From positions 2,108,001-2,172,000 of the forward strand of contig NZ_CP059733.1 in the NCBI RefSeq assembly GCF_000948985.2: DNA of 64,000 nucleotides, read 5' to 3'. The notes beneath the pieces are model-generated. The model had not been told where the DNA came from and did not search any database. It saw only the letters and a program-made list of their open reading frames with translations. Positions within the stretch are counted from its first letter, which is position 1, and each line of letters starts with the position of its first letter. Positions 43,490 to 51,671 of the stretch are shown in pieces. A program made the position numbers and the translations under genes. Source of the DNA: Thalassomonas viridans (GTDB lineage Bacteria; Pseudomonadota; Gammaproteobacteria; Enterobacterales; Alteromonadaceae).

Positions 43490-44488
43490 ATGGCGACTAT
43501 ATATGAAGTATCAAAACTAGCCGGGGTGTCCCTGGCGACGGTTTCCAGGGTCACCAGCAATAACGCGCTGGTCAGCGAGAAAACCCGGCAGAAAGTTATG
43601 GATGCCATGGAGCAGCTAGGCTACCGTCCCAACTCCATCGCCCAGTCGCTGGCGTCCCGGCGCACCAACAGCGTCGGTATCCTGGTTTCCGAGCTGCACG
43701 GCCCCTTTTTTGGCCAGATGATGTCGGGCATAGAAACCGAGCTCAGGGCCGCCGGCAAGCATGTTATTATCACCACAGGGCACAGTGAGGAAGATAAAGA
43801 AAAAGACGGCATTGAATTTCTTAAAAGCAGAAACTGCGATGCCCTGATAGTGCATGTGGAAGCCGTTTCCGATGACTATCTCAGGGACCTGTGCCGGGGA
43901 GATATTCCCGTTTATATCATGAGCCGCCTGGTGCCGGAGCTGGAAGAAAACTGTATCAGCCTGGATAACGAGCTCGGTGGTTATCTGGCTACCAAGGCGG
44001 TGATTGACCAGGGACACACGGATATCGCCTATATTGCCGGCCAGCAGTTTAAAGCGGATGCCCGTAACCGTTTAATCGGCCATAAACGGGCGCTGGCAGA
44101 GCACAATATTCCTTTTAAGGACTCCCTGGTGTATATGGGAGACTTTAAAGAAACCGGCGGCAGCGAAGGCCTGAAACATTTTGTCGATAACAAGCAAAGC
44201 TTTACCGCCCTGGTATGCGCCAACGATGAAATTGCCTCGGGAGCCATGACTTGTGCCCGTGAACTCGGCTTTGCCCTGCCGCAGGATTTATCTGTTATCG
44301 GCTTTGATAATGTCATCCTGGCCCGCTATATGTACCCTAAGCTCACCACTATAGACAACCCTGTGAATGAGATGGGGCAAATGGCGGCCAAACTGGTGCT
44401 GAAAAATGTCTACCAGCAGGACAAGCTGGTGATAAAACAAATCTTTGAGCCCGGCCTGATCTCCCGGGATTCGGTACTGTCCAGGTAA
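43490..44488 (+). CDS. LacI-family repressor
   Basis: A 332-residue repressor with an N-terminal LacI helix-turn-helix (MATIYEVSKLAGVSLATVSR and GYRPNSIAQSLASRRTNSVGILVSEL) and a sugar-binding domain of the periplasmic-binding-protein fold (NELGGYLATKAVIDQGHTDIAYIAG; LSVIGFDNVILARYMYPKLTTI). Last gene of the beta-glucoside operon. The AAGCGCTT palindromes near 0.65, 5.6 and 40.6 kb are the expected type of target. Confidence 0.93.
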   Translation: MATIYEVSKLAGVSLATVSRVTSNNALVSEKTRQKVMDAMEQLGYRPNSIAQSLASRRTNSVGILVSELHGPFFGQMMSGIETELRAAGKHVIITTGHSEEDKEKDGIEFLKSRNCDALIVHVEAVSDDYLRDLCRGDIPVYIMSRLVPELEENCISLDNELGGYLATKAVIDQGHTDIAYIAGQQFKADARNRLIGHKRALAEHNIPFKDSLVYMGDFKETGGSEGLKHFVDNKQSFTALVCANDEIASGAMTCARELGFALPQDLSVIGFDNVILARYMYPKLTTIDNPVNEMGQMAAKLVLKNVYQQDKLVIKQIFEPGLISRDSVLSR

Positions 44489-44539
44489 AATCCTGTCAAT
44501 GGACCCGGCCCAGCCTCCGCCAGAGCTGGGTCGTTTCAA

Positions 44540-44986
44540 CTAGCGCTCTAAAATCACAGGCCCTGTACCTTGTTGTGCCAGGGTATCCTCCGGATTATAA
44601 AGCGGGCAATTTTTCATTGACAGGCAGCCGCAGCCGATACAGCCGGTAAGGGAATCCCTTAACTTTTCCATATAGGCGATACGCCGGTTCAGCTGTTGCT
44701 GCCATTGCCCGGACAACCCGGCCCAGTCGTCTTTGTCCGGAGTGCGCTGATCCGGCAACTGCTTAAAGATTTTCTGAAGATTGGCCAGGGTAATGCCGAT
44801 TTTCTGGGCCGCCTTGATCACTGAAATACGCCGTAAAACATCACGTTTGTAACGGCGCTGGTTGCCCTGGTTGCGCCAGCTGCGGATCAGGCCTTTTTCT
44901 TCATAAAAATGCAAAGCCGATACCTTAATGCCGCAACGTTTTGCCACTTGCCCTACCGAGAGATTAGCTTCTTCATGTGGTGCCAT
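44540..44986 (-). CDS. soxR: Redox-sensing activator SoxR
   Basis: MerR-family [2Fe-2S] regulator of about 148 residues. The helix-turn-helix is in LSVGQVAKRCGIKVSALHFYEEKGLI; the cluster ligands are in CIGCGCLSMKNC, with the same CxxCxCx5C spacing as E. coli SoxR. An N-terminal extension from a TTG at 45028 is possible; ATG 44986 gives a length nearer the usual 154. A SoxR-type promoter lies at 45056-45086, pointing away from soxR to the small gene at 45143, and SoxS is absent, as in most non-enteric bacteria. Confidence 0.93.
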   Translation of the reverse strand: MAPHEEANLSVGQVAKRCGIKVSALHFYEEKGLIRSWRNQGNQRRYKRDVLRRISVIKAAQKIGITLANLQKIFKQLPDQRTPDKDDWAGLSGQWQQQLNRRIAYMEKLRDSLTGCIGCGCLSMKNCPLYNPEDTLAQQGTGPVILER

Positions 44987-45055
44987 TGCCTGTTTTTCCC
45001 CTGAGTTTTCATTTATCTGTTTTGCCAAGTTTTTTCATATTATTGAAAAAAGTGC

Positions 45056-45086
45056 TTTACCTCAACCTAACCTGAGGTTTTAAGGT
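45056..45086 (+). promoter_or_regulatory. SoxR-dependent promoter
   Basis: CCTCAACCTAACCTGAGG (45060-45077) fits the SoxR box. It lies between a -35-like TTTACC (45056-45061) and a -10-like TAAGGT (45081-45086), with the over-long 19-bp spacer that SoxR promoters need for activation by DNA distortion. It reads toward the small gene at 45143. Confidence 0.85.
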
Positions 45087-45142
45087 GTGCATATCAAAAC
45101 GAATCGGGGACATTCCCGGCAGCAATTTCAGGAGATAAGCAG

Positions 45143-45244
45143 ATGCAAAACATGACCCAGGAAAACCTACAGCAAACTTTGGCGGGCAATCATTTCCTTA
45201 ACCGTTTTTACCGTGTATTTAACGGTGCCATGAGCGGCAAATAA
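45143..45244 (+). CDS. 33-residue SoxR-linked microprotein
   Basis: Short frame starting MQNMTQENLQQTLAGNHFLN and ending RFYRVFNGAMSGK. AGGAGA lies 7 bp before the ATG. It is the first gene downstream of the SoxR promoter and thus a probable member of the oxidative or redox-cycling stress response. It is soluble-looking, with aromatic residues in the second half and no cysteine. The similar second half at 45301-45402 shows that a tandem duplication took place and which part mattered: AGxxFxNxFxxVxxGxMSxK. No family is known to me. Confidence 0.7.
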   Translation: MQNMTQENLQQTLAGNHFLNRFYRVFNGAMSGK

Positions 45245-45300
45245 CGTCGGGCAGGCAAAAAGGGTTATGACTAACAGTTAAAATAACGGGGGTAAATCAG

Positions 45301-45402
45301 ATGAACAATATCAAGCAAATATAAGTGGATAATAACACGGCAGGGACTTATTTTTTTAACGTCTTTTGCTGTGTGTACCACGGCACTATGAGTAGTAAAT
45401 AA
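45301..45402 (+). pseudogene. Decayed tandem copy of the 33-residue microprotein
   Basis: In frame from ATG 45301: MNNIKQI, a TAA stop, then VDNNTAGTYFFNVFCCVYHG and TMSSK with a stop. The C-terminal pattern (AGxxFxNxFxxVxxGxMSxK) and total length of 34 codons match the gene at 45143. The stop at codon 8 breaks the frame, but a GTG directly after it could restart a 25-residue peptide. Confidence 0.6.
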
Positions 45403-45574
45403 AGCATAGACAGTATGGGGAAGAGGGATTTAAGCCTTGGCAGGAGAGTGCTGATAAGGCGTTCGCCGGGGCTAAAGTGCTATAACCATTTGCGTTATGT
45501 GGACAAACCGGATGATCACTCAGTGACGGTTATCTGAGTTTTGAATGGTGAAAGATTTTTTCAGGAGCGAAAAT

Positions 45575-45604
45575 AAAAAATGCAACTCAGAGAGTCGCAT
45601 TTTT
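45575..45604 (-). terminator. Terminator of the CsrB-like RNA
   Basis: On the minus strand: AAAAATGC, ACT/AGT inner pairs with one mismatch, a CTCTG-like loop, GCATTTTTT. The T run is at 45580-45575. Confidence 0.85.
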
Positions 45605-45885
45605 CTACTAGCTTATTTGTGCATCCTGCACCCTTTAGTGTCCTTCATTTCCCTGAAAACCTGTCCATGGCTTATATTGCGTATCCTTACACCTTCCAAA
45701 CCATCCCGGGCAATATATCGTCCTGATATATTCACATAACTGTGTGTTCCCTGGCTTTCCCTGGCCACTTGTATCTATCTTCCTGACAGATACCTGTCCG
45801 TGTTTTCCTTTTGTGATGTCCTTTCACATGACTTCATCCTGAAGCCTTCCTTTAAGGCGTCCTGCCTTGCGTCGTCCTGACAAGG
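45575..45885 (-). ncRNA. csrB: CsrB/RsmZ-like regulatory RNA
   Basis: Read on the minus strand, this region of about 310 nt carries about 18 GGA motifs, many as CAGGA or AAGGA in the loops of small hairpins (for example AATATATC-AGGAC-GATATATT around 45713-45733, GTATCT-GTCAGGAAGAT-AGATAC around 45771-45793, TGTGA-AAGGACA-TCACA around 45812-45828). It ends in a terminator with a run of six T. There is no protein frame. This is the layout of CsrB-family RNAs that bind and titrate CsrA/RsmA. The 5' end near 45885 is set by a -10-like TAATAT (45894-45889) and is approximate. Confidence 0.85.
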
Positions 45886-46050
45886 TAAATATTACGTGAA
45901 TGTAACTATTTTTTTAGGTTAATAATCGGTATGTTTTGCCGGGATAGTGTAAATATATTTTTACGATCGTGGTTTTTATTTTATATTTCAGATGGTTATT
46001 CTTGGTGGAATAGAAATAACGTCGGCAAATGCCATGATGTCGCACCCGTT

Positions 46051-46068
46051 TGTAGGATATGTCTTACA
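46051..46068. promoter_or_regulatory. GacA/UvrY-type upstream activating site
   Basis: TGTAGGATATGTCTTACA differs by one base from TGTAAG-N6-CTTACA, the box bound by GacA/UvrY/VarA upstream of csrB-type genes. It lies about 165-185 bp upstream of the predicted RNA start, the usual distance. The 45403-46159 gap holds no supported protein gene. Confidence 0.75.
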
Positions 46069-46159
46069 AACAAACAGGGCTATCGGACATTAGCCTATAC
46101 CGGGAATATTTTCCCGGAACAGGGTTTTGGCAACAAGCCGGCTGTTTTCGGGTTAAAAG

Positions 46160-46819
46160 TTATTCGGCCCTGGCTTCTTTGAGCTCAACCCGGCTTGTTT
46201 GCGGGCCGGCAAAGCCTTGCAGTAGCGCGTATTGGGCAAAGTAATAGCTGATCATAATAAAAAACTGTGCTTGGGGGATGGTCAGATAAAATTTATTTAA
46301 TCCTATCAGGGCATCGGAGGCCACAAAAGATAAGCCGCCGATCACCATCCAGGCATTGGACTTTTCCGAGAGCAGGGCACAGATGGCCATCACCAGTAAA
46401 ATGCTGATATAGGCAATAACGGGTATCAGCAATTCCCCCAGTCCCGGCAGCAGAAGGCTAAGCACTAAGCCGCCGCCCGCCAGATAAGCAAGGATAGCGT
46501 AGGTTTTGCCGCCATTGGACTTGGCAACCGGCATCAGGGCAAGGATATAGGCGATATGGGCGATAAAAAATGCCCCTAAGCCAAAAATAAACCAGTTGTT
46601 GCTGTCATATCCGAGAAAAAAATCCCCGAACACGGAAAACACTAACCCGGTCAGGAATAATTTCTGGGTTTTATCCGCCGGCCAGCGGCTTACCGCAAAA
46701 ATCAATAACGCCACCGGCAGCATTTTCACCAGCCAGTGTCCCGGGTAAGGGGGGAGCAGGATTGAAATACAGTACAGGGTGGCAGCAAAGATAAACAATA
46801 ATTTTATTCTTGGGCTCAT
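46160..46819 (-). CDS. YhhN/lysoplasmalogenase-family membrane protein
   Basis: A membrane protein of 219 residues with about eight spans, matching the YhhN family (FSVFGDFFLGYDSNNWFIFGLGAFFIAHIAYI; LSFVASDALIGLNKFYL). The mammalian relative TMEM86B cleaves the vinyl-ether bond of lysoplasmalogens; the bacterial role is unproven. Conserved acidic residues in GDFFLG and ASDALIG are present. It stands alone. Confidence 0.87.
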   Translation of the reverse strand: MSPRIKLLFIFAATLYCISILLPPYPGHWLVKMLPVALLIFAVSRWPADKTQKLFLTGLVFSVFGDFFLGYDSNNWFIFGLGAFFIAHIAYILALMPVAKSNGGKTYAILAYLAGGGLVLSLLLPGLGELLIPVIAYISILLVMAICALLSEKSNAWMVIGGLSFVASDALIGLNKFYLTIPQAQFFIMISYYFAQYALLQGFAGPQTSRVELKEARAE

Positions 46820-46919
46820 ATGGGGTCACATCCGGTGATAAGTTACAGCTAACGTTAAGTAATGTCTGATGTTTTCCAGTGTACCCCCATGCGGATAAAA
46901 TATCACCCGGGGATTTCGC

Positions 46920-47837
46920 CTAAGGTTTTGGTCCGTGATGCAAGTTGCGGATCAGGCCGGTCAGCCATTGGTGGCTGGCTTTACCTGAGTTGAGTTTGTG
47001 CCAGTACAGGTTGAGCTGGTAGTCGGGCACAGTAAGCGGCGGGTTGAAAAGCTCAATATCCAGGTGCTGCAGCATTTGCTCTGCCACCAGGCGGGGCAGG
47101 GTCAGCAGCAGATCTGAATGTAAAATGGTATAGGGGGCGGCGAGTACGCTGGTGAGCTGCAGCGCCACATGACGTTTTTTTTGCAGTTTTGCCAGGGCCA
47201 GATCTACCACCGCCTGCTTTTCCCCCCAGGGGGAGATCCGGACATGGGACAAGGCTAAAAAGGTTTCCAAGTCCAGGCCCTGCTTAAGTGCCGGGTGGTT
47301 TTTTCTGGCGATGGTGCAATAGCTGTCTTCAAGCCAGGTTTGATGGGCAATTGTGCTTGAATCTTCTATTTCGTGGCTAAAACCCAGGGCAAAATCCAGC
47401 TCGCCCGTGATTAATTTCTCTGCCGGAATTTTATTGTCGGCGGAATAAACGGTGACCTTGATCTTGGGGGCCAGTTTGTTGATCAGGCCGATCAGCCGGG
47501 GTAAGAGGCTGTATTCGGTATAGTCGGTGGCGGCAAAGGTCAGTTCCAGTTCGCTGTGTTCGGGGGAGAACCCGGCATTGGTGTTGATGCCGCTATGCAA
47601 TATGTCCAGGGCCTGGCTGACACTGCCCGCCAGTTGTTGCGCCCTGTGGGTGGGGGTCATCACATTATTGATGCGCACAAAGAGTTCATCTCCCAGGCGT
47701 TTGCGCAGCCGGGTCAGGCCATGGCTGAACGCCGACTGGCTCAGGCAAATTTCATCGGCGGCAGCACTCACCGAACGGTGGCGGTACAGGGCATCGAATA
47801 ACACCAGTAGATTAAGATCGAGCTGATATAAGTCCAT
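46920..47837 (-). CDS. LysR-family transcriptional regulator
   Basis: A 305-residue regulator. The helix-turn-helix is in LNLLVLFDALYRHRSVSAAADEICLSQSAFSHGLTRLRKRLGDELF, followed by the effector domain. It is divergent from a GNAT gene at 47966, which it may control. The style (NLLVLFDAL, MTPTHRAQQL) is of the NodD/LeuO-like branch. The ligand is unknown. Confidence 0.9.
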   Translation of the reverse strand: MDLYQLDLNLLVLFDALYRHRSVSAAADEICLSQSAFSHGLTRLRKRLGDELFVRINNVMTPTHRAQQLAGSVSQALDILHSGINTNAGFSPEHSELELTFAATDYTEYSLLPRLIGLINKLAPKIKVTVYSADNKIPAEKLITGELDFALGFSHEIEDSSTIAHQTWLEDSYCTIARKNHPALKQGLDLETFLALSHVRISPWGEKQAVVDLALAKLQKKRHVALQLTSVLAAPYTILHSDLLLTLPRLVAEQMLQHLDIELFNPPLTVPDYQLNLYWHKLNSGKASHQWLTGLIRNLHHGPKP

Positions 47838-47965
47838 AATGAATATTATACATATAACTATGTAGATAATGCACTGTTCTCATAAAGGCAGGAAGAGTAT
47901 CATGCCTGCTTATTTGCATCAGCGGGCTTAAACGCAAGCCTGCTTTAGACTCAGCGGAGCAGTGA

Positions 47966-48448
47966 ATGAGTTCTCTTACCATACGTCCGGCCGTGGCACA
48001 GGATGCGGCCCTGATTTTACATTTCATCACCGAACTGGCTATTTATGAAAAAGCCGAGCATGAGGTACTGGCAACCGAGGAAAGCATCAAATCTTCCATG
48101 TTTAATGACAACCCCCATGTCTTTGGTTTGATTTGCGAGCGCGACGGCCAGGCGATAGGTTTTGCGGTGTACTTTTATAATTATTCCACCTGGCTGGCAA
48201 AACCCGGCTTATACCTTGAAGACTTATATGTTTCCCCCGAGCACAGGGGCGCGGGGGCCGGTAAGCTGTTGCTCAAGAAAATGGCGCAAATTGCCCTGGA
48301 AAAGGGCTGCGGTCGTTTTGAGTGGAGCTGCCTGGACTGGAACAAACCGTCCCGGGATTTTTACGAGTCAATCGGCGCGGTATCCCAGGATGAGTGGGTC
48401 GGCTACCGTATGTCGGGGCAGACGTTAACGGACTTTGCCCGGGGGTAA
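47966..48448 (+). CDS. GNAT-family N-acetyltransferase
   Basis: An acetyltransferase of 160 residues using acetyl-CoA. The CoA-binding motif is LYVSPEHRGAGAGKLLLKKM, and SCLDWNKPSRDFYESIGA is typical of the spermidine/diamine acetyltransferase-like GNATs. Residues 1-20 (MSSLTIRPAVAQDAALILHF) are the usual N-terminal strand and helix. The substrate, perhaps a polyamine or amino compound, is not proven. Confidence 0.92.
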   Translation: MSSLTIRPAVAQDAALILHFITELAIYEKAEHEVLATEESIKSSMFNDNPHVFGLICERDGQAIGFAVYFYNYSTWLAKPGLYLEDLYVSPEHRGAGAGKLLLKKMAQIALEKGCGRFEWSCLDWNKPSRDFYESIGAVSQDEWVGYRMSGQTLTDFARG

Positions 48449-48539
48449 TCTATTGCCGGGTTTTGGCAGGCTTTTGAGTAAACGGCCGTGCAGCGTTTTT
48501 ATTAAATCGCCGCACGGCAAATGCTTTGCCGGATGAAGC

Positions 48540-49541
48540 TTATACCTTAACGATTATTTTGCCCATCTGCCGGTTCGATTCCATATACTTGTGGGCTTCC
48601 TGAATCTCGTCAAAAGCAAAAACCCTGTCTATGACAGGCACCAGCTTTTGCTCTTCAAAGAAGGGCAATAAAGCCGATTTTGCCTGCGCCAGGCGGTTTT
48701 TATTTTGTGTCAGTTCAAACAGGGTATAGCCGCGTATGGTCAGGCCCTTGGCCAAAGCGGTAAACAGCGGATAAGGGGTCGGCCTGCTATCCAGGGCACC
48801 GTATTCGATAATGATGCCGGCATTCGCCGCAACCTGCGCCAGCTGTTCCAGCAAAGGTCCGCCGACGGGATCAAAAATTACCTTCACTCCCTGGCCTGCG
48901 GTGATTTCTTCACAGCGGGCCACCAGGTCCTGGCTGTCGGTCTGGATCACATGATCGGCGCCCTGTTCCAGTAAAAAGTCGACCTTGGCACTGCCGCGGG
49001 TGGCGGCGATCACTTTCGCGCCCAGGCTTTTGCCCAGTTGAATCGCCGCCACGCCGACACTGCTGCTGGCGGCGGTGATCAGTAAATACTGTCCGGCCTG
49101 CAGGTCGGCCAGCTCCACCAGGGCGCCGTAGGCGGTCAGGTACTGCATCCAGATTGCGGTGCTTTGTTCGGCTGAAAAAACCGTAGGTGACTTTGCCACC
49201 GCATGTACGGGCACGACGGCGCTTTCGCCGTACACGCCGTATTGGCTCATGGAAAAAGCCGGGATAGTGCTGACCCTGTCGCCCGCTTTGAACTCGTTGA
49301 CCCCGGGGCCGACTGCATCTATGACTCCGGATGCCTCATAGCCGATACGGGAAGGCAGTTTCGGCGTATCTAAATAAGCGCCGTTTCTGAACATGACTTC
49401 GGCGCGGTTGAGGCCGAACGCTTCGACTTTTAAACGTACCTCATTTTCTCCCGGCTCGGATAAGGGAAGCGGTTCAATCTCCAGTACCGAGGCATCGCCG
49501 GTTTGGTGGAAGCGGACGGTTTTTACAGTGGTTTTGTTCAT
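48540..49541 (-). CDS. Zinc-independent MDR oxidoreductase (quinone reductase-like)
   Basis: A 333-residue member of the medium-chain dehydrogenase family. GroES-like N-terminal half (GENEVRLKVEAFGLNRAEVMFRNGAY; IGYEASGVIDAVGPGVNEFKAGDRV) and a nucleotide-binding half (LITAASSSVGVAAIQLGKSLGAKVIAATR). The catalytic-zinc cysteine is replaced (GLNRAE), as in quinone oxidoreductases, so it probably reduces quinones or enones with NADPH. It is divergent from a LysR gene at 49696. Confidence 0.9.
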   Translation of the reverse strand: MNKTTVKTVRFHQTGDASVLEIEPLPLSEPGENEVRLKVEAFGLNRAEVMFRNGAYLDTPKLPSRIGYEASGVIDAVGPGVNEFKAGDRVSTIPAFSMSQYGVYGESAVVPVHAVAKSPTVFSAEQSTAIWMQYLTAYGALVELADLQAGQYLLITAASSSVGVAAIQLGKSLGAKVIAATRGSAKVDFLLEQGADHVIQTDSQDLVARCEEITAGQGVKVIFDPVGGPLLEQLAQVAANAGIIIEYGALDSRPTPYPLFTALAKGLTIRGYTLFELTQNKNRLAQAKSALLPFFEEQKLVPVIDRVFAFDEIQEAHKYMESNRQMGKIIVKV

Positions 49542-49695
49542 GGGGATTCCTTAATACTGTTAACGATGGGCGTTGCTGTCTTTGCAGCCGGCTCGACTGC
49601 TGTAATATTGACATAGCTTAAGGTGGAGTAAATAATTGCACAATATCCGAAAAACAAACTCATTGTTTTGTTTTTTTAAACAATGGGCGAGCTTT

Positions 49696-50610
49696 ATGAA
49701 TAACCTTAAACTTTTGCCCTGGCTGTTAACCTTTGCCGAGGTGGCCAGGCATAAATCTTTTACTTTGGCTGCCCGGCAACTGGGCCTGAGCAAGTCGGCG
49801 GTGAGCCAGCAGATAAAGCGGCTGGAGCAGCATGTGGGCCAGCAACTGTTGTCCCGCCATACCCGGGGCATGTCGTTAACCGGGATAGGCGAGAAACTGC
49901 TGGCCCGCTGTGAATTGTTGCAGGCCCAGGTGGATCTGGCCCTGGAAGAGCTCAACAGCTCTAAGGAGGCGCCTTCCGGCATTTTTGCCCTGACCATTCC
50001 CCATTCCTGCGAGCGGGACATAGTGATCCCCGCCCTGAATCAGTTGTGTGTGGAATTTCCGAAAATTGAACCGAAAATCCTGGTTACCGACCAGGCAAAA
50101 GATCTGATCAAGGACAAGCTGGACGTGGCTATTTACGGCGGTAAGTTAAAAGACAGCAATTACCGGGCATTGCCCATCGGCAGCATGCGGGAGGTGTTTT
50201 GTGCCGCACCCGGCTATATTTCGCAACAAGGTTTGCCGGCAAGTCCTCAAGATGCCCCTTTACACAGATGGATTTCGCCTCCCTGGCAGGGGCGCAATAT
50301 TACCTTTTATCCCAACCATGATCTCAGCAACGGCGTATCCATGCCGATAACCGCTTTTGCCCATACCAATACCTTGCCCAGCGCCCTGGAAATGGCGTTA
50401 CAGAACATGGGCATTGCCCTGCTGCCGGAAGTGGTATTGCAGGCGCATATCCGCGAAGGGCGTTTGCTCAGGGTTTTACCTGCCTATCAGGGCAGCCAGT
50501 GGGATTTTTATCTGGTGCACAGGTTTCAGGGGGAAAAACCGCTTCATATCACCCGTTTCTACCAGCTGGTAAGGCACTTTTTCGCCAAGGCCCACCTGGG
50601 TATAGATTAA
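49696..50610 (+). CDS. LysR-family transcriptional regulator
   Basis: A 304-residue regulator: helix-turn-helix in LLTFAEVARHKSFTLAARQLGLSKSAVSQQIKRLEQHVGQQLLSR, then a substrate-binding-like domain of the CrgA/AaeR-like branch. It is divergent from the MDR oxidoreductase, with a 154-bp shared gap, and most likely controls it. ATG 49696 is preferred; a TTG at 49636 would add 20 residues atypical for the family. Confidence 0.9.
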   Translation: MNNLKLLPWLLTFAEVARHKSFTLAARQLGLSKSAVSQQIKRLEQHVGQQLLSRHTRGMSLTGIGEKLLARCELLQAQVDLALEELNSSKEAPSGIFALTIPHSCERDIVIPALNQLCVEFPKIEPKILVTDQAKDLIKDKLDVAIYGGKLKDSNYRALPIGSMREVFCAAPGYISQQGLPASPQDAPLHRWISPPWQGRNITFYPNHDLSNGVSMPITAFAHTNTLPSALEMALQNMGIALLPEVVLQAHIREGRLLRVLPAYQGSQWDFYLVHRFQGEKPLHITRFYQLVRHFFAKAHLGID

Positions 50611-50814
50611 CCCCAAAAGCACGCTTTTTTCCCGCCGTTTTGCCCAAGGGGGCAAAAGCCATATTTGTGCCATATTTCTGCCACAATTGAACAGGGCATT
50701 GCCACAACAAGACGCTAACACAATGATAAAATTTAACTTATCTATAACCTGGCTGTGGTTTAGCCGGCGGCTGCCGGCTTATCCGCCGCTGTTGAACCTT
50801 TGCAGGAAAGTCAT

Positions 50815-50937
50815 TTGTTAGTTGAATTTATCTCGGTCAGTGCTTTTGCCTTATTTAGTGCGCCATTTGCGGGTTACCTGGTTGCCCTGCAGCTTATCAC
50901 CCTGATTCAAAGCAAAAACACCGGCAAAAATCTTTAG
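50815..50937 (+). CDS. 40-residue hydrophobic peptide
   Basis: Short frame from a TTG with AGGAAAG upstream: LLVEFISVSAFALFSAPFAG, then YLVALQLITLIQSKNTGKNL. One membrane span with a basic tail. It ends 23 bp before the hydrolase gene. Real coding is plausible from the Shine-Dalgarno and composition, but the start is weak. No family is known. Confidence 0.4.
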   Translation: MLVEFISVSAFALFSAPFAGYLVALQLITLIQSKNTGKNL

Positions 50938-50960
50938 CTTTTAAATTATGGAACTTTAGC

Positions 50961-51668
50961 GTGTTGTTTATCAAATCCCGTACGGTGTCCGGCTCCCGGC
51001 ACCATAAATTTTTCCGCCGGTTAACGGCTTTTGTTGTTTTTCTCCTGGTTGCCAAAACAGCCGCTGCCGGGCAGGTTTTTACCGCTTTTCCGGAAAAGGT
51101 TAAGCCCGGGGAAAAATATGTTTTCTATTCCCATGGCTTTATTGTCGAAGGCACCAATCCCAGGCCGGAAAACAAGCGCTGGGGGATTTACGAGTTTCCG
51201 GCGGTCAAGCGGGCCCTTTCGGACCCCGGCTATAACCTGATTGCCTATCACAGGCCGGCGAAAACCCATCCGGTTAAGTTCGCCGAAAAAATGGCCGGGG
51301 ATATCCGCACCTTGATCCGCCACGGGGTTAACGCCCGGGATATTTACCTGGTGGGATTTTCCCGGGGCGGGGCGATTTCGATATTAACCAGTAATCTGTT
51401 AAAGCTGGAGCAGATCAACCTGGTGATCCTGGCAGGTTGTTCCAAATACATGAAAAACAATCCCCAGTACCGTATGTACGGCAAGGTCTATTCCATTTAT
51501 GAAACCAGCGACGGTGTCGGCTCGTGCGACTTTGTGATCGAGCGCAGCCCGCAGGTTTTGGGTTTTGAAGAGATAGCCATCAGCACAGGCAAAGAGCACG
51601 GCGCTTTTTATCGTCCGATACCGCAATGGCTAGTGCCGGTAAAACGCTGGCTTAACGGCGACGCTTAA
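50961..51668 (+). CDS. Alpha/beta-hydrolase, exported
   Basis: A 235-residue hydrolase: basic start, one hydrophobic signal or anchor (residues 21-36), then an alpha/beta fold with YSHGFIVEGTN as oxyanion region and nucleophile motif GFSRGGA. A late EHGAFYRP supplies the catalytic histidine. The esterase or peptidase substrate is unknown. It lies 3 bp before the PBP2 gene, so the two are co-transcribed; a link to cell-wall work is possible but not shown. GTG 50961 is the start taken. Confidence 0.75.
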   Translation: MLFIKSRTVSGSRHHKFFRRLTAFVVFLLVAKTAAAGQVFTAFPEKVKPGEKYVFYSHGFIVEGTNPRPENKRWGIYEFPAVKRALSDPGYNLIAYHRPAKTHPVKFAEKMAGDIRTLIRHGVNARDIYLVGFSRGGAISILTSNLLKLEQINLVILAGCSKYMKNNPQYRMYGKVYSIYETSDGVGSCDFVIERSPQVLGFEEIAISTGKEHGAFYRPIPQWLVPVKRWLNGDA

Positions 51669-51671
51669 CCT

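Noticed and set aside
45415..45537. 40-codon plus-strand frame between the microprotein copies and the CsrB-like RNA
   Set aside because: No Shine-Dalgarno, and no similarity to the tandem microproteins; treated as chance.
45545..45739. 64-codon plus-strand frame
   Set aside because: It overlaps the terminator and body of the CsrB-like RNA on the other strand; its composition follows the RNA hairpins.
45931..46182. 83-codon plus-strand frame
   Set aside because: It covers the promoter and GacA-type box of the CsrB-like RNA and has no family features or Shine-Dalgarno.
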